Assembly (NCBI GenBank): GCA_000525675.1
Contig: CP002190.1
Location: forward strand, 2,356,001-2,420,000
DNA: 64,000 nucleotides
Direction of reading: 5' to 3'
From: Bdellovibrio bacteriovorus W
GTDB lineage: Bacteria; Bdellovibrionota; Bdellovibrionia; Bdellovibrionales; Bdellovibrionaceae
Positions 24,541-33,193 of the stretch are shown here, piece by piece. The stretch's first letter is position 1, and every line of letters starts with the position of its first letter. Under the pieces are notes generated by a model. It was not told where the DNA came from, searched no databases, and worked only from the letters and a program-made list of their open reading frames with translations. The translations under genes and the position numbers were made by a program.

Positions 24541-24609
24541 TCTTGCAGATTATCGATTTTTACTTAGATAGTAAATTGATTAGTATAACGGCCATTCAAG
24601 GAGAAAAGA

Positions 24610-25584
24610 TTGGAATCGATTTCATTATTTCCGTTTGCCGAATATTGGTGGTTTTATGGCTGCTTCATCGTCTTTGTAATGGCGATGTTGGCCCTCGACC
24701 TCGGCGTTTTTCATAAAAATGATCACGCAGTGAGCTTCAAAGAAGCCTTGTCCTGGTCGGTGGTTTGGATCAGCCTTGCCATGCTCTTTAACGTCGGACT
24801 TTACTTTTACAGTCTGAACAAGTTCCCGGACCCAGAAACTGCTAAAACTGTAGCCTTACAGTTCTTAACGGGTTTCGTCCTCGAGAAGTCTCTGTCCGTC
24901 GACAATATCTTCGTCTTCGTCCTGGTCTTTGGTTTCTTTGCCATCCCCGCGAAATACCAACATCGCATTCTCTTCTTCGGTATCTTAGGAGCTCTAATTT
25001 TCCGTGCGATCTTCATCGCTCTGGGATCTATCTTAATGCAATACCAAGCAGTTGTATGGATCTTCGGTGCATTCCTTATTATCACCGGTGTTAAGATGAT
25101 GTTCTCTGAAGACGAGCAAATGGACCCTTCTAAAAACTGGGTGATCCGTTGGATGAAAAAACATCTGCGCGTAAAAGATCAACTTCACGGGAATCACTTC
25201 TTCGTGCGTGAGAATGGACTTCTATATGCAACTCCATTGTTTATCGCTTTGATGTTCTTGGAAATGACAGACGTGATTTTTGCTGTCGACTCTGTTCCGG
25301 CAATTTTCGCTATTACAAATGAGCCACTAATTGTTTTCACTTCCAATATCTTTGCGATTCTGGGATTGCGCTCTTTGTACTTCCTACTTGCTGGAGTTGT
25401 AGATAAGTTCCATCTCTTGAAATACGGCCTTGCTGCAGTACTAGTTTTCGTCGGACTCAAAATGGTTTGGTTAAACCAAGCTTTCGATGGTCACTTCCCG
25501 ATTTTAGTCTCTCTAGGCATTATCGGCGCCCTCATCGGCGGCTCTATTGTCGCTTCTTTGCTTTTCCCAAAGAAAACAAATTAA
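24610..25584 (+). CDS. TerC/Alx-family integral membrane protein
   Basis: This 324-residue protein has about nine hydrophobic segments and the TerC hallmarks: ALDLGVFHKNDHAVSFKEAL near the N-terminus, LEKSLSVDNIFVF, and a second half with FLEMTDVIFAVDSVPAIFAI, where acidic residues line a proposed metal path. Members are linked to tellurite resistance and, for Alx/MntP-like proteins, manganese export. The start is TTG with an AAGGAG site 7 bases upstream; no nearby ATG is better. It is divergent from an NhaR-like LysR gene. Confidence 0.93.
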   Translation: MESISLFPFAEYWWFYGCFIVFVMAMLALDLGVFHKNDHAVSFKEALSWSVVWISLAMLFNVGLYFYSLNKFPDPETAKTVALQFLTGFVLEKSLSVDNIFVFVLVFGFFAIPAKYQHRILFFGILGALIFRAIFIALGSILMQYQAVVWIFGAFLIITGVKMMFSEDEQMDPSKNWVIRWMKKHLRVKDQLHGNHFFVRENGLLYATPLFIALMFLEMTDVIFAVDSVPAIFAITNEPLIVFTSNIFAILGLRSLYFLLAGVVDKFHLLKYGLAAVLVFVGLKMVWLNQAFDGHFPILVSLGIIGALIGGSIVASLLFPKKTN

Positions 25585-25597
25585 AAGCTTTGTATTT

Positions 25598-25645
25598 CCC
25601 TCTCTTCAAGAGACAATTTGAAGAGAGGGATTCCCTCATTTTTTA
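25598..25645 (+). terminator. Long hairpin after terC
   Basis: CCCTCTCTTCAA (25598-25609) pairs perfectly with TTGAAGAGAGGG (25618-25629). The T run comes about eight bases after the stem, so termination may be partial, allowing read-through into thpR. Confidence 0.6.
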
Positions 25646-25679
25646 CTGCTTGTAAACAGTGATGAAGGAGGTTTCAGTT

Positions 25680-26285
25680 ATGACTCGTCGACTTTTTATC
25701 GCTATCAACGCATCAGAGCCTTTGGTTAAAACCTTCCCACCAACTCTCAAAAAATTAAAAATTAATGCTGACCGTAGAGATATGGCCGTCAAATGGGTTC
25801 CCTTAGAGAATCTCCATGTGACTTTGGCTTTTATAGGTGAAAGACCTAGCGAAGACATTCCAGTTATTGAAGAAATTATGAAATCCATCAGTGCAAAAAT
25901 TCCAGCCTTTGATTTGAAAGTCGAAGACATGGGAGCTTTTTCCTCCGAACAAGATGCTCGAGTTCTTTGGTTGGGCGTACAAAACAAAAAAATACTCAAT
26001 CAACTTCGTGATGAACTTATCGAAGGACTCGATCAAGGGGATTTACTTTTCCGCGAAGAGGTCAGACCTTATGTTCCGCACCTTACAATCGGCCGCTTGA
26101 AGAATCCGCGCAGCGTGAAAGATATGATCTCTCCTTTTAAAAGGAAGAGTTTCGGAAAAATTCACATCAATGAAATTGTTCTCTATGAGTCCAGGATTCA
26201 AGGGGCATTTCCGGTATACACACCCGTTCTGAGATACCAGCTCCTCGGGCAACCTGAAATCAATGAAACGGAATCTGTACTTTAG
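25680..26285 (+). CDS. thpR: RNA 2',3'-cyclic phosphodiesterase (2H family)
   Basis: From the ATG at 25680 (AAGGAGGT 7 bases ahead) the protein has 201 residues. It begins MTRRLFIAINAS, typical of ThpR/LigT, and has both 2H motifs: HVTLAFIG and HLTIGRLK. These histidines and threonines hydrolyse 2',3'-cyclic phosphate ends of RNA; the family also shows reversible 2'-5' ligation in vitro. It is cytoplasmic. An ATG seven codons upstream overlaps the ribosome site and is not the start. A bidirectional terminator follows. Confidence 0.93.
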   Translation: MTRRLFIAINASEPLVKTFPPTLKKLKINADRRDMAVKWVPLENLHVTLAFIGERPSEDIPVIEEIMKSISAKIPAFDLKVEDMGAFSSEQDARVLWLGVQNKKILNQLRDELIEGLDQGDLLFREEVRPYVPHLTIGRLKNPRSVKDMISPFKRKSFGKIHINEIVLYESRIQGAFPVYTPVLRYQLLGQPEINETESVL

Positions 26286-26300
26286 AAGTTCTTGGTTACA

Positions 26301-26340
26301 AAAAAAACCAACTCTTTTTGCGGAGTTGGCTTTTCTTTTA
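26301..26340. terminator. Bidirectional terminator
   Basis: CCAACTC (26308-26314) pairs with GAGTTGG (26323-26329). An A tract lies to the left and a T-rich tract to the right, so it can terminate both thpR and the convergent small secreted gene. Confidence 0.88.
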
Positions 26341-26357
26341 TTTCAATATTTAGATAT

Positions 26358-26762
26358 TTAGCGGCGGCGATCTGCCTGACCATCAAGTCGTACGTAAATA
26401 TCATGGGTCTGCATACTCACACGAAACTCTCCTGGATAAAATCCAGAGAACGGTGGCCAGAACCTAACGCTGATACGGCAGCGCTGAGAAGGTGCTAATA
26501 CTCTTGGACAATTGTGGCTCAGAGAATAAGCGCTGCTACCACGGCGCATATGAATACCCTTGATTTCAGCTGGGGCATCTGGGAAAGCCGTCAAAGTGAA
26601 GTCAGCGTATGATACTTGCCCCTCCAGAATACGACCGAAGTAATATGAATAGTACTGGTCAGGTCGTCTTTCCGTAGAATCCCCCCCCAAGGCATTTAAC
26701 TCCATAGCACTTGCACTTAAAGTTAAGAACAAACTTGCGAACAAAATAGCGATTTGTTTCAT
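26358..26762 (-). CDS. Small secreted Ig-like (ASH-type) domain protein
   Basis: This 134-residue protein has a signal peptide ending SASA-MELN. One beta-sandwich resembles the repeats in ASPM/SPD-2/Hydin and related choice-of-anchor proteins: a Cys-containing segment NCPRVLAPSQRCRISVRFWP, a Pro/Gly turn, then GEFRVSM strands. Its two cysteines are placed as usual in these domains. Such domains usually occur in large proteins, so a stand-alone, secreted one may bind a partner or surface. It sits between two terminators and is transcribed alone. Confidence 0.72.
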   Translation of the reverse strand: MKQIAILFASLFLTLSASAMELNALGGDSTERRPDQYYSYYFGRILEGQVSYADFTLTAFPDAPAEIKGIHMRRGSSAYSLSHNCPRVLAPSQRCRISVRFWPPFSGFYPGEFRVSMQTHDIYVRLDGQADRRR

Positions 26763-26811
26763 AGATTCCCTCCCTCAGATTAAAGTCTGGAAGAGGAAAC
26801 CCGCGAACGCA

Positions 26812-26846
26812 AACAAAAAAAGGAGTTCTTCTCAGAACTCCTTTAA
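26812..26846 (-). terminator. Terminator of the nuo operon
   Basis: AAAGGAGTTCT (26819-26829) pairs with AGAACTCCTTT (26834-26844) around TCTC. A T tract follows on the minus strand after nuoI. Confidence 0.88.
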
Positions 26847-26871
26847 ATTTATCTATGTTTTTAAATAGGGC

Positions 26872-27396
26872 CTACAGACCTGATTTTAAGCGTTCTTCAT
26901 CATCAACGTGAGTTTGGATTCCGCCTTTAAGGCTTGGACGATATGCCAAATGATTGATGTCATAGATGAAGTTTGCACCGTTAACTGCTGGTGTTTGCCA
27001 CTCAGGCCCCATGCGAACAGCATCTACTGGACATGCCTCTTCACAAAAGCCACAGAACACACAACGAAGGATATCAATCTCATAGGAAATTGGATATTTC
27101 TCTACTGTTGGATCTTCGTGCTCAGCTGCAGTAATCTTGATACACTCGGCTGGGCAGTTTGTCGCGCAAAGCATACAAGCTGTACAACGTAGTGACCCGT
27201 CTTTTTTTACAGTCAAAACGTGGTTACCTTTAAAACGAGGAGAGTATTCGTATTTCTCCTCTGGGTAGTTCAACGTCATCATCTTTTTGCGATTAAAAAG
27301 ATTCTTTAGCAAGTGCTTCATCGTGATGCCAAGACCCGCTAAGATCCCTGGCAAATACCACTTAGATGCTCTTGAGTTATTTTGCATTACGCTCAT
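26872..27396 (-). CDS. nuoI: NADH-quinone oxidoreductase subunit I
   Basis: This 174-residue ferredoxin-type subunit carries two 4Fe-4S clusters: CTACMLCATNCP and CVFCGFCEEACP. These are N6a and N6b, which pass electrons towards NuoB. The N-terminal helix (LPGILAGLGITMKHLLKNLF) lies against the membrane arm. It overlaps nuoG by 4 bases (ATGA) and ends the operon. In the usual nuo order NuoH lies between G and I; here it is missing. Confidence 0.95.
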   Translation of the reverse strand: MSVMQNNSRASKWYLPGILAGLGITMKHLLKNLFNRKKMMTLNYPEEKYEYSPRFKGNHVLTVKKDGSLRCTACMLCATNCPAECIKITAAEHEDPTVEKYPISYEIDILRCVFCGFCEEACPVDAVRMGPEWQTPAVNGANFIYDINHLAYRPSLKGGIQTHVDDEERLKSGL

Positions 27397-28973
27397 AAGC
27401 TACCTCTTCTAAAGACAAACTCATTCTTTTTACGAGCTTCCAACTCAACTTGGTCTGGACGCTGGTTGTGTGGATGGAATGGCTTCTCCGCAGTTGGAAT
27501 TGCCAAATTCTTACCCGCCATCAACAATGCAACCTCAGTCAAAGTCAGAGCTTCAGAAACGATTGTCGTTACTTTTTTAAACTTCTGCTCAAGGCCTGAG
27601 TGATTGATAAATGTTCCGTCTTTTTCAACAAAAGACTTCGCAGGAATCACGTAAACATTGCCTGTCAAAGCCATCACAGCATCGTTCTTCGAAGATTGAA
27701 TCCAAATAAGATTCTGAACTTTTGCAAATTCAGCAACTTTTGCATTCATCTCTGGGAAGGCTGCTTGGTTTTCTGGACCTGCCACCACTAGAGTTTTAAT
27801 TTCTCCAGAAGCAATTCCAGCAGACAGATCAGTCCAAGTTGCAGTGATGTTGTGCTTTTCCAGAACTTTTAACAAACCTTTTGTATTTGGATTCTTGTCA
27901 CCACGAAGTAACAAGCCATCGAAGCTTTCAAAAGATTCTTTGTTATTGACCCAGAAGTAAATTTTATTAGTTTTAAATTCGTTTACGAAAGTAGAAACCA
28001 TCGCTTCGAACTCTTCCACAGTGTATTGCGCTGTTAGAACAAGTCCCAAAGCTCCTGCTGGTGTGGCTTTGATAACCTCGTGGGTTTTCTTTGCAACCGC
28101 TCCCGCTGGCATTTCTTCCCAACCATTCACACCACGAACCTGTCCTTTAAGGATACGGTTTTCGCGATTTACGAATTTATAGAAATCTCTACCTTCATCA
28201 CACATCCAGTGACCGTTGACATCTTCATTGTAAACTGGCTTCACGCGGAAAAAGCCTTCTTTATTGTAGTAAGCTTTAACGTTACAGCCTGTAGAACAAC
28301 CATTACAGATAGTTTCTGAGTCTTTTAGATACCAAACACGCTGACGGAAACGGAAGTCTTTAGAAGTCAAAGCTCCAACTGGGCAGATATCCACTGTGTT
28401 CAATGAATATTTATTATCAAGCTTCACACCGTCGTGAGTTCCGATTTCAGAACGATCACCACGGTTGAAAATTCCCAACTCATTCGTTTTAGAAACTTCT
28501 TCTGTAAAACGAACACAGCGAGAGCAAAGAATGCAGCGCTCAGAATCTAGAACAACTGTGGGTCCTAAATCGACAACTTTATGCTTCTTCTGTTTTGGTT
28601 CAGCCATTTCTGGATCGTACTTACCGTACTCCATATATTGATCTTGCAAACCACACTCACCGGCTTGGTCGCAGATTGGGCAGTCCAATGGATGGTTGAT
28701 AAGATGGAAATCAAGACCCCATTTAACAGCATCACGAACTTTGTCAGATGTGTTGTTGATCTTCATTCCTTCGGTAATCATTGTGTTACAAGCAATTTGC
28801 ACACGTGGATTTCCTTCGATTTCAACCATACAAAGACGACATACACCTGCCACAGATAAACCATCGTGCCAGCAGTAGTGAGCAATACGCTCACCAGAAT
28901 CAACCATTGCTTTGATGATCGATGTGCCTTCTTTTACTTCGATCTCTTTGCCATTAATGGTGCATTTCAGCAT
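27393..28973 (-). CDS. nuoG: NADH-quinone oxidoreductase subunit G, short form
   Basis: This 526-residue subunit has an N-terminal 2Fe-2S ferredoxin domain (CRLCMVEIEG), the His-liganded cluster segment (HPLDCPICDQAGECGLQD), a 4Fe-4S segment (CILCSRCVRF) and the start of the molybdopterin-like domain (ETICNGCSTGCNVKAYYN). It is far shorter than E. coli NuoG (about 900) and shorter than most mitochondrial-type homologues (about 700), so the C-terminal pterin-fold part is reduced. The electron chain itself is complete. It overlaps nuoF by 20 bases and nuoI by 4. Confidence 0.93.
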   Translation of the reverse strand: MLKCTINGKEIEVKEGTSIIKAMVDSGERIAHYCWHDGLSVAGVCRLCMVEIEGNPRVQIACNTMITEGMKINNTSDKVRDAVKWGLDFHLINHPLDCPICDQAGECGLQDQYMEYGKYDPEMAEPKQKKHKVVDLGPTVVLDSERCILCSRCVRFTEEVSKTNELGIFNRGDRSEIGTHDGVKLDNKYSLNTVDICPVGALTSKDFRFRQRVWYLKDSETICNGCSTGCNVKAYYNKEGFFRVKPVYNEDVNGHWMCDEGRDFYKFVNRENRILKGQVRGVNGWEEMPAGAVAKKTHEVIKATPAGALGLVLTAQYTVEEFEAMVSTFVNEFKTNKIYFWVNNKESFESFDGLLLRGDKNPNTKGLLKVLEKHNITATWTDLSAGIASGEIKTLVVAGPENQAAFPEMNAKVAEFAKVQNLIWIQSSKNDAVMALTGNVYVIPAKSFVEKDGTFINHSGLEQKFKKVTTIVSEALTLTEVALLMAGKNLAIPTAEKPFHPHNQRPDQVELEARKKNEFVFRRGSL

Positions 28974-30246
28974 ACGTCGTTCCTTTTACTTTCGAACGTC
29001 CTTCACGAACGTAGAATTCAAATTCATCTCTAAATTTAGTGACAAAACTTAATACTGGTAAAGCCGCCGCATCAGAAAGGGCGCAAATAGTTTTACCCTT
29101 CATGTTGTCAGCAACTTTTACTAGAAGATCGATATCCTGTAAGCGACCACGGCCTTCTAAGATCGAGTGAACGATCTTGTCCAACCACCCTGTACCTTCG
29201 CGGCAAGGCGTACACTGACCACAAGATTCATGGGCATAGAAGTGAGTCAAAACACCCAACATATCAACCATACATTGAGAGTCATCCATCACAATCACAG
29301 CTCCAGATCCAAGCATTGTGCCCAATCCTGCAAGTGACTCGTAATCTAGATTCGCTTTTGCAGCCTCTTCAGCTGTAATTACAGGAGCTGAAGAACCACC
29401 CGGGATAACCGCTTTCAACTTACGACCTGGCTTCATTCCGCCACCTTCGTTGTTGATCAGATCTAATAACGAATATCCAAGTGGAACTTCGTAGTTACCT
29501 GGCTTTTGCACGTTTCCAGAAAGAGCAAATAATTTTGTTCCTGTGGATTTTTCTGTGCCGTATTTTTTATAAGCTTCAGCACCATCACGAATGATGTATT
29601 TTACTGCAGCTAAAGTTTCTACGTTGTTCACAATTGTTGGTTTTTTCAAATAACCTTGAACCGCAGGGAATGGAGGCTTCAACTTTGGTTGCCCTTTCAA
29701 TCCCTCAAGAGAAGAAATCATTCCTGTTTCTTCGCCGCAGATATAAGCACCTGCTCCGCGATAAACATCAAGATCGAAATCAAAACCAGAACCTAGAATG
29801 TTTTTACCAAGAAGACCTGCTGCATAAGCTTCTTTAACAGCTTTCTCAAGGCACTCTACTGGATAGTAGTATTCACCACGAACGTAGATATAACCTTTAT
29901 GAGAACCGATCGCATAGGCAGACATAATCATACCTTCGATCAATTGATGAGGAGCTCTCTCCATCATCAAACGGTCTTTAAATGTTCCCGGCTCCCCTTC
30001 ATCGGCATTACATAGTAAGTAGCGAGGCTCGCCATTTTTTGGCAAGAATCCCCACTTCATACCTGTTGGGAAACCTGCGCCCCCACGGCCACGAAGACCT
30101 GAAGCTTTCACTTCATCAATGATCGCCTGAGGCTCCATTTTAAAAGCTTTTGTCAGTGTCGAATAACCGCCATGAGCTTGATATCCAGCAAGAGTTTGAA
30201 ACTCAGGAAGGTGATAGAATTCTGTCAGTAATTTAGTTTCAGCCAT
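28954..30246 (-). CDS. nuoF: NADH-quinone oxidoreductase subunit F
   Basis: This 430-residue NADH-binding subunit has the FMN/NADH region (SGLRGRGGAGFPTGMKW, GAGAYICGEETGMISSLEG) and the N3 4Fe-4S motif SCGQCTPCREG with a later Cys (TICALSDAA). It takes hydride from NADH to FMN. It starts in a TAATG overlap with nuoE and overlaps nuoG by 20 bases, so the arm subunits are translated in step. Confidence 0.96.
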   Translation of the reverse strand: MAETKLLTEFYHLPEFQTLAGYQAHGGYSTLTKAFKMEPQAIIDEVKASGLRGRGGAGFPTGMKWGFLPKNGEPRYLLCNADEGEPGTFKDRLMMERAPHQLIEGMIMSAYAIGSHKGYIYVRGEYYYPVECLEKAVKEAYAAGLLGKNILGSGFDFDLDVYRGAGAYICGEETGMISSLEGLKGQPKLKPPFPAVQGYLKKPTIVNNVETLAAVKYIIRDGAEAYKKYGTEKSTGTKLFALSGNVQKPGNYEVPLGYSLLDLINNEGGGMKPGRKLKAVIPGGSSAPVITAEEAAKANLDYESLAGLGTMLGSGAVIVMDDSQCMVDMLGVLTHFYAHESCGQCTPCREGTGWLDKIVHSILEGRGRLQDIDLLVKVADNMKGKTICALSDAAALPVLSFVTKFRDEFEFYVREGRSKVKGTTYAEMHH

Positions 30247-30719
30247 TACTTCATTCCTCTTAACAAGTTCATCGCAGTTTCTGGAGTTAAGTTCTCATGA
30301 TACTTTTCATTTACTTGCATCATTGGAGCGGTTCCACACGAGCCCAAGCACTGAACTTTGGAAACTGTGAAGCGACCATCTTCAGTCACTTCATCGTACT
30401 TCACACCAAGTTCTTTACAGATATAGTTTGCTAGCTCACGACCACCCTCAAGTGCACAAGAGATATTCGTGCAAACTTGAACGTGATATTTACCCACTGG
30501 CTTCTGATTGAACATTGTATAGAACTTAAAAACTTCATTGATACGAGATTCAGGAATCTCCATCACTTGAGAAAGATAAGTGATCATCTCAGGCGTAATA
30601 AAGCCGTTGTTTTCTTTTTGTGCAATGTAAAGGCTAGGAATAATTGCAGACTCTTTTGCTTCGAAGCGAGTCAGTTCTTTTCTTACTCCTGCTAAGCCCT
30701 CTTCACTTAGTTTAAACAT
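30246..30719 (-). CDS. nuoE: NADH-quinone oxidoreductase subunit E
   Basis: From the ATG at 30719 (AAGGA 7 bases upstream) the protein has 157 residues. The thioredoxin-like fold binds cluster N1a with four cysteines: CTNISCALEGG and CLGSCGTAP. The open frame extends 22 codons upstream into nuoCD, but that part has no ribosome site. A 43-base gap from nuoCD is the largest in the operon. Confidence 0.95.
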   Translation of the reverse strand: MFKLSEEGLAGVRKELTRFEAKESAIIPSLYIAQKENNGFITPEMITYLSQVMEIPESRINEVFKFYTMFNQKPVGKYHVQVCTNISCALEGGRELANYICKELGVKYDEVTEDGRFTVSKVQCLGSCGTAPMMQVNEKYHENLTPETAMNLLRGMK

Positions 30720-30762
30720 TCTCAAATCCTTATTTGAAAAAGTGTCTATAAGAGAGGACCGA

Positions 30763-32445
30763 TTAACGGTCCAACTCTCCAGCAATAACGTTCATAGTTG
30801 AAAGTGTCGCAATAGCGTCTGGAAGCATCGCTCCCTTAACAACCGTTGGGAACGATTGATAGATCGCAAAACATGGCGCTCTTACTTTCAAACGGTACGG
30901 ATTCGCAGAGCCATCGCTCACTAGGTAGAAACCAAGCTCACCGTTAGCAGCTTCCGTTGCATCGTAAACTTCACCCACTGGTGGGCGAAGTCCTTTGATG
31001 ATCAACATAAAGTGATTCATCAAACCTTCGATGTTTCCGTAAACGTCTTTTTTCTCTGGAAGAACAATTCCTTTATCGCGAATTGTGTAATCGCCACCTG
31101 GAATGTTTTTGCAAACCTGTTCAATGATACGCACTGACTGACGCATTTCCTCGAAGCGAACCATGAAGCGATCATAAACGTCGCCATTTGTTCCAACTGG
31201 GATATCAAAGTTCAATGCATCGTAACCGTAGTATGGCTGAGCTTTACGCAAATCATGCGCTACACCCGTTGCACGCAACAATGGACCTGTGTAACCCCAT
31301 TGAATCGCGTCTTGAGCAGATACTGGACATACATCACGAGTTCTCTTAATAAAGATCTTATTCTCAAGAACCATTCCGGCCATTTCATCAGTGCCTTTTT
31401 TAATCTCTTTAATAAGATCAAGCACATCATCGAACCAACCTTCAGGAGCATCTTGAGCCATCCCACCAACACGGGTCATAGACACGGTTAAGCGAGCGCC
31501 ACAAAGCTTTTCAAAAAGACCGTAAACTTTTTCACGCATTTGGAACATATAGAAGAAGCCTGTTAAAGCTCCTAAGTCCATCGCACCAGTACCAAGTGCA
31601 ATTGTATGATCCATGATACGAGATAGTTCCGCCAAAATAACACGCATTGCTTGCGCTTTCGGAGGAATCTCAACTCCCAACAAACGCTCAACCGTTTTAC
31701 AGTAACCAATGTTGTTCATCGGCGCTGAGCAATAGTTCAAACGATCTGTATAAGGGATCACTTGATTGTACGGATGCGTTTCTGCCATTTTCTCAAAACA
31801 GCGGTGCAAATAACCAATTTCGTTATTACAACGAACGATTGTCTCGCCATCCATCTCAGCCATGATACGCAAGGTACCGTGAGTTGCTGTGTGTGATGGT
31901 CCTACGTTGATTGGAACATACTTATCATTCAAAACGTCTCCAGGAGATCCCGGCTCGTTATTGAAATGAAGAGGTACGCTTGAATCACAAGACTGCTGAT
32001 GATCAGCTTCATAATCTTTTCTTAAAGGATGACCAACGAATTGATGATGAGTCAAAATACGGCGAAGATTTGGATGACCTTCGAAAATAATCCCGAACAT
32101 GTCATAAGCTTCGCGTTCAAACCAATCGGCCCCGCGCCAAGCATTCAGAGCTGTGCCGATAGACTCACCCTCACCCACCTGAGCTTTTAGACGCAGACGA
32201 GAAGAATCTTTTGAAGAGTAGAGTTGATAGACTACATCGAAACGCTTATCGCGATTTGGATAATCCACCCCGCAAATGTCCATCAAGAAATCAAAAGAAC
32301 CCGTATCACGAAGATGCAAAAGAACCGCCGGAACAAATTCCTTTGGAAGTTCAATCATGTCGTCACCCACAGCGTGAGTGAACTTAAATTTCGTTACATC
32401 AAATTTTGCAGACAAGATCTGCTTAATATTCTCAAGCTTTGTCAT
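30763..32445 (-). CDS. nuoCD: NADH-quinone oxidoreductase fused subunit CD
   Basis: This 560-residue protein joins NuoC (about 1-165, ending in the conserved [20 protein letters not shown] and the HPLRKDYE region) to NuoD (about 175-560, with [15 protein letters not shown] and a C-terminal [14 protein letters not shown]). NuoD forms part of the quinone-binding pocket with NuoB. C-D fusions are known in several lineages. It overlaps nuoB by 14 bases. Confidence 0.96.
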   Translation of the reverse strand: MTKLENIKQILSAKFDVTKFKFTHAVGDDMIELPKEFVPAVLLHLRDTGSFDFLMDICGVDYPNRDKRFDVVYQLYSSKDSSRLRLKAQVGEGESIGTALNAWRGADWFEREAYDMFGIIFEGHPNLRRILTHHQFVGHPLRKDYEADHQQSCDSSVPLHFNNEPGSPGDVLNDKYVPINVGPSHTATHGTLRIMAEMDGETIVRCNNEIGYLHRCFEKMAETHPYNQVIPYTDRLNYCSAPMNNIGYCKTVERLLGVEIPPKAQAMRVILAELSRIMDHTIALGTGAMDLGALTGFFYMFQMREKVYGLFEKLCGARLTVSMTRVGGMAQDAPEGWFDDVLDLIKEIKKGTDEMAGMVLENKIFIKRTRDVCPVSAQDAIQWGYTGPLLRATGVAHDLRKAQPYYGYDALNFDIPVGTNGDVYDRFMVRFEEMRQSVRIIEQVCKNIPGGDYTIRDKGIVLPEKKDVYGNIEGLMNHFMLIIKGLRPPVGEVYDATEAANGELGFYLVSDGSANPYRLKVRAPCFAIYQSFPTVVKGAMLPDAIATLSTMNVIAGELDR

Positions 32446-32995
32446 ATGGATTCTTCCAGTTATCTTTCCAAGGACGTGGTTGATGAGTTGCGATCATACG
32501 CTGTAGCGCCATGATTCCATCCATCACTGCTTCTGGAGTCGGTGGGCACCCAGGAATGAATACATCCACTGGAATAATTTTATCAACGCCTTGAACAACG
32601 TGATATGCGCGATAGAAGCCACCAGAGCTTGCGCACGCTCCCATAGAAAGAACATATTTTGGTTCAAGCATTTGCTCATAAATGCGCACGATGACCGGAG
32701 CCATTTTCTCGGTGATTGTGCCAGCGACAACTAGAAGGTCCGCTTGACGAGGAGAGAAACGCGCAACCTCAGCACCAAAACGTGCTAAGTCGTATTTCGG
32801 TCCCATCACCGACATGAATTCGATACCGCAGCAAGCAGTCCCGTACGGCATAGGCCAAAGTGAATTTTTTCGCCCCCACGCAACCAAAGCATCAAGCTTG
32901 GAAGTGAAAGCAAAGCTTCGTGACATGTCATCCGCTGCCTGAGTTCCTGTCACCCCTGAATGGGACGCAGTACCCTGCACTTCATCATTGTGCAT
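32432..32995 (-). CDS. nuoB: NADH-quinone oxidoreductase subunit B
   Basis: This 187-residue subunit holds cluster N2, the last iron-sulfur centre before quinone. Ligands are the adjacent CC in [11 protein letters not shown] in MGACASSGG and C in PGCPPTPE. An AGAGGTG site precedes the ATG. It is the first gene of the operon. No nuoA lies upstream: the next gene is divergent and unrelated. Confidence 0.96.
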   Translation of the reverse strand: MHNDEVQGTASHSGVTGTQAADDMSRSFAFTSKLDALVAWGRKNSLWPMPYGTACCGIEFMSVMGPKYDLARFGAEVARFSPRQADLLVVAGTITEKMAPVIVRIYEQMLEPKYVLSMGACASSGGFYRAYHVVQGVDKIIPVDVFIPGCPPTPEAVMDGIMALQRMIATHQPRPWKDNWKNPYDKA

Positions 32996-33077
32996 AAATA
33001 CACCTCTGCAATTTCAATTAGCTATCATTAAGTAGTTACTGAAAAACCTTAGTCTTGACAACTAGATATGTAATATA

Positions 33078-33111
33078 GGACAGGCGGCCCCAATGTTCAA
33101 CGCACCTGTCC
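33078..33111. promoter_or_regulatory. Inverted repeat between nuoB and the pseudo-subtilase gene
   Basis: GGACAGG (33078-33084) and CCTGTCC (33105-33111) are perfect inverted arms about 20 bases apart, in the 198-base divergent gap. It could be an operator for either side. Confidence 0.35.
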
Positions 33112-33193
33112 AAATGCGAGTAAATGAAATTGATTCTCCGCTCTGTCATCTTCACACTGGTTGTTCGACTTGTTTTTCGATGGAAGGATTCTT

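Noticed and set aside
24483-24609. yybP-ykoY manganese riboswitch before terC
   Set aside because: The family is often found before terC-like genes, but the conserved core is not visible; only a simple AT-loop hairpin is seen.
33055-33076. TTGACA with a TAATAT box before the pseudo-subtilase gene
   Set aside because: The spacing is only about 10 bases, too short for a sigma-70 promoter.
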